Shown here in pieces: positions 48,665 to 59,283 of a DNA stretch of 64,000 bases. Numbering within the stretch: the first letter of the stretch is position 1; the number at the start of each line of letters is the position of its first letter. The notes beneath the pieces were generated by a model, which saw only the letters and a list, made by a program, of their open reading frames with translations, did not search any database and had not been told where the DNA came from. Made by a program: the position numbers and the translations under genes. The stretch lies in the NCBI RefSeq assembly GCF_036320965.1, contig NC_092231.1, positions 27,827,894 to 27,891,893 on the forward strand. The letters run 5' to 3'. Source of the DNA: Panulirus ornatus. Its lineage: Eukaryota; Arthropoda; Malacostraca; Decapoda; Palinuridae.

Positions 48665-49800
48665 GGTAATGCTGTCCTGGATGAGGACTGTCCTGTGTGT
48701 TGCTGGCCTGCGTTACGGAGTGTCCTGAGTGACGCTGGCCTGTGGGACGTCTTGTTATGAGTGACGCTGGCCTGTGGGACGTGTTGTTATGAGTGACGCT
48801 GGCCTGTGGGACGTGTTGTTATGAGTGACGCTGGTCTGTGGGACGTGTTGTTATGAGTGACGCTGGCCTGTGGGACGTGTTATGAGTGACGCTGGCCTGT
48901 GGGATGTGTTGAGTGACGCTAGCCTGTGGGACGTGTTGTTATGAGTGACGCTAGCCTGTGGGACGTGTTGTTATGAGTGACGCTAGCCTGTGGGACGTGT
49001 TATGAGTGACGCTGGCCTGTGGGACGTGTTGAGTGACGCTGGCCTGTGGGACGTGTTGTTATGAGTGACGCTAGCCTGTGGGACGTGTTATGAGTGACGC
49101 TAGCCTGTGGGACGTGTTGAGTGACGCTGGTCTGTGGGACGTGTTGTTATGAGTGACGCTGGCCTGTGGGACGTGTTGTTGTGAGTGACGCTGGCCTGTG
49201 GGACGTGTTGTTGTGAGTGACGCTAGCCTGTGGGACGTGTTGTTATGAGTGACGCTGGTCTGTGGGACGTATTGTTATGAGTGACGCTAGCCTGTGGGAC
49301 GTGTTATGAGTGACGCTGGCCTGTGGGACGTGTTGAGTGACGCTAGCCTGTGGGACGTGTTGTTATGAGTGACGCTAGCCTGTGGGACGTGTTGAGTGAC
49401 GCTAGCCTGTGGGACGTGTTATGAGTGACGCTAGCCTGTGGGACGTGTTGTTATGAGTGACGCTGGCCTGTGGGACGTGTTGAGTGACGCTAGCCTGTGG
49501 GACGTGTTGTTGTGAGTGACGCTAGCCTGTGGGACGTGTTGTTATGAGTGACGCTGGTCTGTGGGACGTGTTGTTATGAGTGACGCTGGCCTGTGGGACG
49601 TGTTGAGTGACGCTGGTCTGTGGGACGTGTTATGAGTGACGCTAGCCTGTGGGACGTGTTGAGTGACGCTGGCCTGTGGGACGTTTTGAGTGACGCTGGC
49701 CTGTGGGACGTGTTGAGTGACGCTAGCCTGTGGGACGTGTTGAGTGACGCTAGCCTGTGGGACGTGTTGAGTGACGCTGCCCTGGGCGACGAATGGTTGT
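48665..49800. repeat. Minisatellite with 27-, 29- and 32-bp unit types
   Basis: The core GAGTGACGCTGGCCTGTGGG plus ACGTGTT repeats more than 35 times. Units end after GTT (27 bp), with AT added (29 bp), or with GTTAT or GTTGT added (32 bp). A GGC/AGC/GGT position also alternates. The short plus- and minus-strand frames (LWDVLSDAG, SLNTSHRLA) are array products. Confidence 0.95.
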
Positions 49801-50274
49801 GAGTGACGTCGTCCCGGGTGACGGAATTTCCTGAGGGAAGAATTGTCATGACTGACGGATTGTCGTGAGTGACGCTGGCAGGGATTAAGGACTGTCCAGA
49901 GTGACGTTTGAGTGACGGAGTGCCTTTACGCTAACTTAGTTGACGCATATTCTGAGTGACACTTGTTCAGGTAACGAATTGTCCTGAGTGACACATGGTG
50001 GGGTGTTGTGAGTGTCGCTGGCCTCGATGAAGATTTGTCCCGAGTGACGTCACCTGTGTGACGCTTTGTCCTGAGTGAGGCTGGCATGGGTGAAGTATTA
50101 TTGTCCTTAGTGACGCTGCCTTGAGTGACGATGGCTTGCGTGAAGGGATTTTCTGAGTGACGATGGCCTGTGTGATGAACTGCCCTGAGTGACACTGGAT
50201 CGAGTGATGGATTGTCCTGAGTGACACCGGATCATGTGATGAAATGTCCTGAATTACGCTAGACTCTTCTGAGT

Positions 50275-50825
50275 GACGCTGGCCTAGTATATGGACTGTC
50301 CTGAGTGACACTAGCCTGTGTGATGGACTGTCCTGAGTGACACTAGCCTGTGTGGTGGATTGTCCTGAGTGACACTAGCCTGTGTGATGGACTGTCCTGA
50401 GTGACACTAGCCTGTGTGATGGACTGTCCTGAGTAACACTAGCCTGTGTGGTGGATTGTCCTGAGTGACACTAGCCTGTGTGATGGACTGTCCTGAGTGA
50501 CACTAGCCTGTGTGATGGACTGTCCTGAGTGACACTAGCCTGTGTGGTGGATTGTCCTGAGTGACACTAGCCTGTGTGATGGACTGTCCTGAGTGACACT
50601 AGCCTGTGTGGTGGATTGTCCTGAGTGACACTAGCCTGTGTGATGGACTGTCCTGAGTGACACTAGCCTGTGTGGTGGATTGTCCTGAGTGACACTAGCC
50701 TGTGTGAGGGACTGTCCTGAGTGACACTAGCCTATGTGAGGGACTGTCCTGAGTAACACTAGCCTGTGTGATGGACTGTCCTGAGTGACACTAGCCTGTG
50801 TGAGGGATTGTCCTGAGTAACAGTG
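50275..50825. repeat. 32-bp minisatellite, about 17 copies
   Basis: The unit GTGACACTAGCCTGTGTG followed by ATGGACTGTCCTGA alternates with a GTGGATTGTCCTGA type. It shares the GAGTGAC...CTNGCCTGTG skeleton and the 32-bp period with the array at 48.67-49.80 kb. The two therefore look like diverged parts of one locus joined by degenerate units (49.80-50.27 kb). Confidence 0.95.
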
Positions 50826-51032
50826 GCTTGAGTGAAGAATTGTCCTGAGTGACGGTGGCTTGAGTGACGGATTGCCCATAAGAGGGCGGTGTGGGTGATA
50901 AGACTGTCCTGAGGGACAATTTGAGTCACGGTCCACTTCTCCAGGAAGATGACACACTAGATCACCACCACCATAACATGGCCAGTCAGAAACATGCTTC
51001 TATGTACCATACTTTAACATTATGGAGATTCC

Positions 51033-51563
51033 TGTAGCGACCCACTGGTGCTCCACAGTGTCACCTGACTGACGAGGCCCTGATTTAGTGGCAGGTCACA
51101 GCGGGTGACCTCACCTGACCTAATCATCCCCAGAGAAATGAGTTCGGTGGCCTGAGAGAGATCAGAGCTCGCGACATTTAACTTCCACGACCCGACCTTC
51201 CTGCCTCTTATATACCCGGGTATCGCCGCAGTCTGCCAGTTGGCTGGCTGGCTCTGGACAACAAGTGTACCACTCCGGCACCTCAAGTCTTGGCTCTTAG
51301 GGCGTCTCTACCACCATCAGTATAAGTCCCACGGTGACTCCTGACGTGTCATCTTCCTGGCAGGTGTCATTGTGGTGTCTCATCTCTGACGTCCACCATC
51401 ACCAGCAACCAGGCTCCAGTAACACGACCATCTCTTATTTCTCAACCTGCCACAAGTGACCTCTCCTCTCCCACTCCTGCACCTTCAGTAGTTCACACTA
51501 TGAACCTTAACCAATAAATCACTGTTGTTTAACGTGTTTCCCTGGCCCTCTCTCAGGTACACC
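51033..51563 (+). mobile_element. Candidate solo LTR
   Basis: The segment begins TGTAGCGACC and is flanked by ATTCC on both sides (51028-51032 and 51564-51568). It contains a TATATA box (51209-51214) followed about 300 bp later by AATAAA (51513-51518), the order expected for U3-R-U5. The right end reads GGTACACC rather than the usual CA, which lowers confidence. The 11-mer CTTATATACCC is shared with the LTR remnant at 4.8-5.6 kb. Confidence 0.4.
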
Positions 51564-51599
51564 ATTCCAACGACCCAGAAAGAGCACACACTAAATTCT

Positions 51600-52200
51600 T
51601 TTTTTCTCTAATGAGTGTGTTGCTGTAACAATATGCTCAGAAATAATACAACACGAGATCACTGATAGCAAAGTGTGCTTCAAACGTTGGACACGTAAGT
51701 GTTTTATCTAATATTGTCTGTCTGTGTTAGCATAGCGTGGCCTGGCCTAGAGGTGAGCTATTCATCCGCTCAATGTTAATTTAACTGTTCTGTTTGTACA
51801 CCCGAGACTGTATAGCGCATCGCTACACAAACAGAGGAAAGACGGGAAAAATCTCCTACGTAAGATCACTTACTTCTACTTAACAAATGAGCTTCTTAAA
51901 CTGTTTTTATAACATCCTTTAAGTGGTCTTTATTGGACTGGACCACTTACAAGATGTTTCTGTTTCTCGTCTGATCTTGTCATCGAGAAGCTCCAGACGG
52001 TATGATACTGACTCCTTCCATAACAGACATTCGTGATACAGATAAACAGAGGTAGGTCCAGGACTTGCCTGGAGTTCCAACGAGGATCCAGCAGCCTCAG
52101 AGCCACAGTTCCAGTCAAAATTAAAGGTTGCTCTAGGTCATATACTCTATGTATTTCCTTCCATTTGAGAACACTTTGATGGCAGTATAATTTGTCCGAG
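51600..52200. other. Unique sequence, no gene recognised
   Basis: No motif-bearing frame, array or element end was found. Confidence 0.35.
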
Positions 52201-52204
52201 CCAT

Positions 52205-52345
52205 TACATATTATATTATTCTTTGTCGCTGTCTCCCGCGTTAGCGAGGTAGCGCAAGGAAACAGACGAAAAAATGGCCCAACCCACCCACATACATATG
52301 TATATACATACACGTACACACACGCACATATACATACCTATACAT

Positions 52346-52424
<79 letters not shown>

Positions 52425-53222
52425 AATGTACATAATTCATACTTGCTCTCTTCATTCATTCCCGTCGCCACCCTGACACACATGAAATGAAAAACTCCAT
52501 GACCCACATGTGCGCGAGGTAGCGCTAGGAAAAGACAACAAAGGCCCCATTCGTTCACACTCAGTCTCTAGCTGTCATGTATAATGCACCGAAACCACAG
52601 CTCCCTTTCCACGTCCAGGCCCCACAAAACTTTCCATAGTTTACTCCAGACGCTTCACGTGCCCAGGTTCAATCCATCGACAGCAAGTCGACCCCGGTAT
52701 ACCACATCATTCCAATTAAATCTATTCCTTGCACACCTTTCACCCTCCTGCATGTTCAGGCCCAAATCGCTCAAAATCTTTTTCACTCCATCTTTCCACC
52801 TCCAATTCGGTCTCCCACTTCTCGTTCCCTCCACCTTAGACATATATATCCTCTTTGTCAATCTTTCCTCACTCATTCTCTCCATGTGACCAAACCATTT
52901 CAAAACACCCTCCTCTGCTCTCTTAACCACACTCTTTTTATTTCCACACATCTCTCTTACCCTTTCATTACTTACTCGATCAAACCACCTCACACCACAT
53001 ATTGTCCTCAAACATCTCATTTCCAACACATCCACCCTCCTCCCCACAACCCTACCTATAGCCGATGCCTTGCAACCATATAACAGAGTTGGAACTACTA
53101 TTCCTTCATACATAACGAGATAACGTTCTCTCTACACATTCTTCATCGCTCCCAGAACCTTCGCCCCCTCCTCCAACCTAAGACAATTCCATTTCCATGG
53201 TTCCATTCGCTGCTAAGTCCAC
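52205..53222 (-). mobile_element. LINE family A copy, long 3' UTR, 5'-truncated
   Basis: The tail hairpin lies at about 52223-52255. A (TA)n expansion inside the UTR spans 52351-52420, and the upstream motif is near 52507-52530. A 152-aa frame (52655-53113) holds the C-terminal domain (VVGRRVDVLEMRCLRTICG, WFGHMERMSEERLTKRIYM, GRPNWRWKDGVKKILSD). The copy ends near 53222 beside the foldback element. Confidence 0.9.
52351..52420. repeat. (TA)n inside a LINE 3' UTR
   Basis: About 35 TA units arose in the TATACATA-rich part of the UTR, not at the tail. The UTR itself is therefore a second source of TA microsatellites. Confidence 0.97.
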
Positions 53223-53243
53223 TCCCACTTCGACTGCTCGAAA

Positions 53244-53630
53244 TTACACCTCGAGTTTTCGAAAAGTCATCTTTTGCGATGCTGTGTTACTGGGAGTACG
53301 GTCTCGTCAAAGAACTTTTCACTCCAAAGGAGTTTACCTTTCCCTGCTGTTGGAAGAAGCGCAGCCTTGGGTTGCAGGGAACTTTCACAGATAATAGTAC
53401 TCGAAAATTGTGAATAAAATAGTTATATTTATCTCTATAAATATTCCAGGAAAATTTCTATGAAATAGTCCTGGTGTTACCCTGACTATTCTAATTGCTC
53501 CTGCAGTCCAAAGTTGCGCTACTTCCAAAAGCAGGGAAACGGAGACCTCTATGAAGTGAGGAGTTGTTTGATGATCCTGAATCTCCAGTGACACGGCTTC
53601 GTCACAGGTGACTTTTCACTCGCGGTGTAA
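53244..53630. mobile_element. Foldback (inverted-repeat) element, about 155-bp arms
   Basis: The ends are TTACACCTCGAG and CTCGCGGTGTAA. The left arm (53244-53400) and right arm (53480-53630) are imperfect complements, including TTTCCCTGCTGTTGGAAG against CTTCCAAAAGCAGGGAAA. The spacer is about 80-100 bp. It has no coding capacity, so it looks like a MITE-like or foldback transposon. Confidence 0.7.
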
Positions 53631-53664
53631 CCTCTAGCAGGAGCAGCCCGGTAACACTCTATAC

Positions 53665-53668
<4 letters not shown>

Positions 53669-53707
<39 letters not shown>
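53669..53707. repeat. (TA)n microsatellite
   Basis: About 19 TA units just beyond the foldback element. Confidence 0.95.
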
Positions 53708-53709
<2 letters not shown>

Positions 53710-55170
53710 CATTATTGTTGGCCACATGACCACTCCTAGACTAAGGACGGTCGTTAATCAAGTGACTGGAAGGAGTGCAGTAATGAGCTTCAGACACAGG
53801 TGCGTGCAAGACTCTGGTGGAAAACAAAAAAGATGATTAAGAGATGGCTGACTGCAGCACCAGGCTAACCCCCCCCCCCCTCCCCCAGCCTCGAGGGGTA
53901 GCATCAGTAGCTGGTCGATACATCAACAAATGGAGGCACACATCGACTGAGGAAGACGACTGAAAATCTGTTTCCAGAGTCCGGGAGATGAGGACGACAG
54001 GCGAGTGGTTAGAAGTCAAGTGGCTCATTAGAGAGGCGAGCCGACTGGATAATAGCTTGGATATGTATATCACGACGGGAGACGGGATGGTCAGGTGAGG
54101 GAAGGTTCCCTCACATGTGACTCCTGCACCCCACAATGTTCCCACTACATACCCTCACATGAAAACCTTACTAGTGATAGAACAGCACACTATGAGATGG
54201 CATTTGTTTCAGGAAGTTGAAACTAGGATATCTACAGCTATCTGAAGATTGTATAGCCATAGAAGACGATGAGGGGCCACGGGTGAACCAGTGCAGTGTA
54301 TAAGTCACCAAGTGGACGCCAGACCTCGGTCGTGTAGCTCATGAAACAGACAACACAGGCGAACCCAAAGGCACACTCTCGAGCTACACCAGGAACGATA
54401 TCATCTGCTCTGTGTTTGACTTGCTTCTGAGGAAAGCGGTGCTCTCTGGACACTTCCACAGGACAATACACAGCAGGTCATGAGGCGAGGCGAGTCAAGA
54501 GTATACCTGAAGGGTGTCACAATCGTTCACCGCAGAATGACTTGATAAGAGAGAGCCGTGCTGTGCGTCACCTGCTGACGCAACTTGTCAAAATGAGACA
54601 GAGGAGGAGAGGCAGATTGTAAGGACGTTAGCAATATGCTTGGTAAAGGACGAGAGAGATCTATCGGTCAGAGAAGAGCGATGAACTCATGCACTTCGTG
54701 ATGTGTTTTATCTCAAGATTTGTTATAGGGATTCGTAGTGGAAATAAAGGCTGTGTGAGGGTCAGATGAAGAGTGTGTCTGCGTAAGGTGAGGCGCTGCC
54801 TCCTCATGACGACAGATTATGACCGATCAAGACGTAGAGGAGGAAGATGAGTGTCTTAACGGAGGAGGGAAAGTCTGCCTCCACTGCGGCAGTTATAACT
54901 TACGGAGGAAGGGATGTCTACCTCCACAGCTGCAGCTGGGACCCCCGTTGTGGGCGTCTGTACACATGGGGGGAACGTCACACACGGGTCAGCTTGAGCT
55001 GTGAGGAGAGAAGTACTGCACATCTCCCCCTCATGACCCCTCCTGAACCGTCCTGGCTGAAGTGTGCAGGAGGGAATAGCAGGAGAGGTCGATCAATATA
55101 CAGGAGACAGGACATACAAGCCTCATGAAACTTGGCCATGAAACTTGGTGATGAAAGTGAGAATGTGGTA
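53710..55170. other. Unique sequence, no gene recognised
   Basis: Frames of 60-100 aa on both strands have no known motifs. The 93-aa frame at 54847-55128 and the 102-aa frame at 53837-54145 are not supported by splice context. Confidence 0.35.
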
Positions 55171-55177
55171 AACGTTT

Positions 55178-55262
55178 GGCCACATGGCCACTCCTACACT
55201 GCTGGCCACATGGTCACTCCTACACTGCTGGCCATATGGCCACTTCTATACTGATGGCCAAC
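55178..55262. repeat. 26-bp tandem repeat, three copies
   Basis: The unit GGCCACATGGCCACTCCTAC plus ACTGCT is repeated three times with a few changes. Confidence 0.88.
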
Positions 55263-55919
55263 ATTACCAAGAAGATAAACACGAGCAGCAAGATAGCACT
55301 CACCGTCTGGGTCACTGCACACGACGCACCTCCCCAAGTGAGGTAGACAAAGCCTTCGCTTACTTAAGCTGGATAATCATAGAGAGAAACATGCAAGAAG
55401 CACCACAAGTGGTATTATCTCAACATCTGATGGTCAATAAGCTAATCATTAATCATCATGTCTTGCCAATGGATTCTGATGGACGAGTATACATAACTGC
55501 ATGAAGCCACAATGTTCAAATGTCAGCATTTGTTTTCAAATCATCGTGTCCATTCTAACTATAATGTCCATTCTAACTATAACTCGTATGATTGTATAAT
55601 TCATGGTGTTTAAATTTTCTCAGTTGATTACAATGATCATCCCATTTAACCTGCAACATATCTGTACATTTTAACTGTTGCTTGGACGTTTTTGGTGTTA
55701 TTAAGGGTAATAAACTGAATTAACATGACATGTGGCTTCCTTCCTTATCTGCATAATTGAACGAGAGAATCTTTGTAAGCATTTAAGAGTTGAAAAAGTT
55801 TTCACATGCAGAATGATATAGTGGCTGGAGCAGTGAGAGTATCATGCTGTAATGAAATCATAACCACAAACTGGGCGAGCACATGACAGGCAGCGGATGA
55901 GAGCGGATGCACAGAGGTA

Positions 55920-56120
55920 CTAAAACAGCGAACGGAGCCCGGGCGCGGCAGGCGAGCGGGCGGCCGTTCGGGCGGTGCGATGTCGGAGCGGTGTGTGGGG
56001 GCGGGTGGGCGGCCGTGGTGTGGGCGGGCGAGCTGGCCCTTACTGTAGGGTGGCCGAACCTTAAGCCTTATAAAAGTGTGGGAGGGCGGGCCTTAGCTGA
56101 CGGTTTTGTATGACGTCATA
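55920..56120 (+). promoter_or_regulatory. GC-box/TATA/CRE promoter-like segment
   Basis: A sharply GC-rich block (about 55926-56045) contains about five GGGCGG-type boxes. TATAAAAG follows at 56069-56076. A start site would be expected near 56095-56105, and a perfect CRE, TGACGTCA, lies at 56111-56118. Order and spacing fit a plus-strand pol II core promoter. It lies about 150 bp beyond kinase exon B and points against the kinase gene. It would therefore be an antisense or neighbouring-gene promoter. No plus-strand coding exon was recognised downstream. Confidence 0.5.
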
Positions 56121-56133
56121 GTAGAGCAGCAAA

Positions 56134-56201
56134 AGATAAGTCAGGGCTGCCAACACAACTGAAGATATATATATGTATATATATAAGTCAGGGCTGCCAA
56201 A
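56134..56201. repeat. 18-bp direct repeat flanking a (TA)n stretch
   Basis: ATAAGTCAGGGCTGCCAA occurs twice, separated by an ACACAACTGAAG and ATATATGTATATAT stretch. It could be a short tandem duplication. Confidence 0.75.
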
Positions 56202-56273
56202 AGGACCAATTGGTAGATAAAACTCTGCGTCACGATGCACTAACAAGCTCTCGTGTGCAGCGTCATTACTTAC

Positions 56274-56348
56274 AATTCCATTACCAAATAGACTTTGTGT
56301 TTATCTTCAAACGTTTCTAAGAGCTGAACTATGTTGGGATGCGTTAGC
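56274..56348 (-). CDS. Protein-kinase exon B (subdomains IV-V), alternative exon candidate
   Basis: The minus strand reads a pyrimidine-rich acceptor ending TTCTTCTGTATTCCAG, a 75-nt open segment, then the donor GTAAGT. The coding starts with the last base of a split codon (AG|G would give Arg) and reads LTHPNIVQLLETFEDKHK then VYLVMEL, ending in a split Leu codon (TT|). HPNI is the conserved kinase subdomain IV motif. VYLVMEL is strand beta5 plus the start of the hinge, with Met at the gatekeeper position. Such wording is typical of CAMK-group Ser/Thr kinases; the exact family is not resolvable from 25 residues. Both introns are phase 2. Exon A, 606 nt upstream, has the same length and phases. 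Confidence 0.78.
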
Positions 56349-56954
56349 CTGGAATACAGAAGAATAAACCAAGGTGAGAACAAGACGAATGAACAGTTTG
56401 GGCTGTAATTTCTGATTCAGTGAGATCGGTTAGGACAGTAACATGGAAGGGTCAGCGTCTTAAAAAACTACTTTAGTGACAAGTAAGGACAACAAATGCC
56501 TCATATCAAGGCGTCCCCTCCCTCTGACTGGGATATTCATTGATCCGTTCCATCCTACTGTCCATGTAGCTCCCGCTAAAAAACCTTGAAACAAAACAAA
56601 TAACCACAAGACCCAGGAATCCAGAACGCGATGCGGTGGTGCCACATGTTGCAGCCTCTGTAGGGGTTTAGAGAGTGTGTCCGGGTGTTAGAGTGGCGGA
56701 GACGTGGCAAAAGTCACGCGAAACCTTGAATCACTTTCAAGAGAACATAATAGTTACATCTGTTAATGTCTGATAACAAAAAAGGTAATTTATCTCATGA
56801 TAAATGATCGATGGGAGTTTTTTTTTTTATGAATTCTCAAACACACTTCCTGTGAAGATGTGTCTCCAAACAAATGCTATCCGATCGGTGATTCGAGGCG
56901 ACGTTAGATTGCCACATCCCGTTTTCTTTTGGTGTGTGAGTGGGGGGTACTTAC

Positions 56955-57029
56955 AACTCGATGACGAGGTAAACGCGTTCAATGTCCTCGTAAGTATCCA
57001 GCAGCTGCACTATGTTGGGATGCCGCAGT
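56955..57029 (-). CDS. Protein-kinase exon A (subdomains IV-V), alternative exon candidate
   Basis: The minus strand reads acceptor GTGTGGACTTTTACAG, a 75-nt open segment and donor GTAAGT. The product is LRHPNIVQLLDTYEDIER then VYLVIEL, with split codons at both ends exactly as in exon B (phase 2 in, phase 2 out). By eye 17 of 24 full codons give the same residue, while most shared codons differ at synonymous sites. This indicates an old duplication kept under protein-level selection. The gatekeeper residue is Ile here and Met in exon B. Using both exons in one mRNA would duplicate strands beta4-beta5, so mutually exclusive use is likely. The rest of the kinase was not found in the window. 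Confidence 0.8.
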
Positions 57030-57739
57030 CTGTAAAAGTCCACACTTGTTATGGTAATATTAGACTTCCACTTACATTCCCCACTCTTTATGGTAACATT
57101 TTATGACAACACAAACTCCACTGAAAACCTACACACACACAAAAAAACTGACTATGGCAAGAGAAGCGTCCGAGCATACCTTAAATTCTCAAGTTTATTT
57201 GGGGAAAAAAATCTAAAATAAAATTTTATGTCCGGACCCAAAATTATTTTTTTTTAAATATTTATAAACTAAGGTAAACTGTTAAAAGTTTACATGAAAA
57301 AAAAATGTCTAAGCTACGGTCATTATGAGAAAGTTGACGAAAGTCTTCAGGTTTTCAGTGAAACAATAATCTTTTATAACATGCAAAAATATCAAAGGGT
57401 GATCAAAAAATAAAAATATTTTTTTAAAGGCAAGACATAGTTATAGAACAAGCAAAACTCACTGAAGTTATATAGAAACATGATTCTATAACCTGCAAAA
57501 ATATTGACAAGTTAGTAACAAGACATTACTCCATTTTCTAAAGTCCGCTGCATACAAAACTATGTTGCTTGATCCAAGTTTCTCCCCGTGACTACAGCCT
57601 CTATAACCTCAACTTAGGATATGTCAGCAGACGTAATCGACTTACAACACCTAACTTCATCCCATTTCTCCTTATAGCTTCAACCATGACTGGCTGCACG
57701 ACTCAGCACAAGTAACAAGTTTAGTAACACCACAGCAGC

Positions 57740-58385
57740 TAATCTGTCTTGCAATCTCCGCGTCACACACACATCACCAAGTCTGCCTCCTACACGTCAG
57801 GGGTCCGACTCAAATGCAGATTTCTTTTTTCTCTCGACAATGGCAACAGTTATACGAAAGGCCTGATCCGTCCTTGTATGGAGTACTGCTTCCACATCTG
57901 GAGAGGTTCCACCTACACGTACTTACTTCATACACTCAATACATAAGCAATCCCCACTGATCAACTCTCCCAATCTGACTTCAAAACTTGATCCTCTTTT
58001 TCCCTAGATGCATTGTTGGTTCTCTTTCCTTCTTATACAGCTATTACTTCGCCTCCTACTTTCGAGAGCGGGCTGTTGACGTGCTCCACCATCAACTAGA
58101 GTAAATCTCTGCCTTACATGGTTACTGAGTGGCCGTTAACAACAGAGACCCAAGCCACTGTGATTGTTGTTTCCTTCCTTACACCACTTAACTCTAGAGC
58201 TCCTAACCTTCTCACAGTCTTCCTAAAAGCTAAAGGCAGGTGTTCCATCACCTTAAATGACTTAGATTATCCTTCTCCTATATCTTCTGTTTGTACAGCT
58301 CACTTTCTTTATCTTCCTACTGAAGTCTAGCCTCGACGGGGACTTCCGTCCGTAGCTGGAGGGAATAATATTAAAGAATAAAAAG
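57740..58385 (+). mobile_element. LINE family C, 3' fragment
   Basis: The frame at 57749-57946 holds YTKGLIRPCMEYCFHIWRG, and that at 58118-58330 holds SRAPNLLTVFLKAKGRCSI. These match the C-terminal part of the element at 45.3-48.2 kb. The end near 58325 (CCTCGACGGGGACTTCCGTC) parallels that copy's end near 48130. Only the 3' part is present. Confidence 0.75.
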
Positions 58386-58494
58386 AAAATTATTTGAACT
58401 CAAGACAACATTCCTAAACTCAACCGACAGCTGGTTGGGTTGTGTTTACCCAGGAAAGAGTGAAGAACATAAGAGTTTGGATAAAAACACATAG

Positions 58495-59190
58495 AGTACA
58501 TATGGCTTATGTGACCACAGAGTACATATGGTTTATGTGACCACAGAGTACATATGGTTTATGTGACCACAGAGAACATATGGCTTATGTGACCACAGAG
58601 TACATATGGTTTATGTGACCACAGAGTACATATGGTTTATGTGACCACAGAGTACATATGGTCTATGTGACCACAGAGTACATATGGCTTATGTGACCAC
58701 AGAGTACATATGGCTTATGTGACCACAGAGTACATATGGTTTATGTGACCACAAAGTACATATGGTCTATGTGACCACAGAGTACATATGGCTTATGTGA
58801 CCACAGAGTACATATGGTTTATGTGACCACAGAGTACATATGGTTTATGTGACCACAGAGTACATATGATTTATGTGACCACAGAGTACATGTGGTTCAT
58901 GCGACCACACAGTACATATGGTTGATGTGACCGCAGAGTACATATGGTTTATGTGACCAAAGAGTACATATGGTTTATGTGACCACAGAGTACATATGGT
59001 TTATGTGACCACAGAGTACATATGGTTTATGTGACCAGAGTACATATGGTTTATGTGATCACAGAGTATATATGGTTTATGTGACCACAGAGAACATATG
59101 GTTTATGTGACCACAGAGTACATATGGTTTATGTGACCACAGAGTACATATGGTTTATGTGACCACAGAGTACATATGGTTTATGTGAAG
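58495..59190. repeat. 26-bp minisatellite, about 27 copies
   Basis: The unit ACAGAGTACATATGGTTTAT plus GTGACC is very regular, with occasional CTTAT/TCTAT variants and one short unit near 59036. Confidence 0.97.
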
Positions 59191-59283
59191 AGGACAGAGA
59201 ATCTTATTTAAAACATGAATGAAAATTTTGTTAAGAATAAGTTGGTTAAAAGTCTTAAGAATTGCCAAGCCATCGTACCCAGT

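Noticed and set aside
48665..50825. CRISPR-like array (regular repeats)
   Set aside because: There are no unique spacers between repeats, the genome is eukaryotic, and units are contiguous. It is a minisatellite.
54847..55128. 93-aa and 61-aa overlapping plus-strand frames
   Set aside because: Two different frames cover the same DNA and neither shows known motifs or conserved codon patterns.
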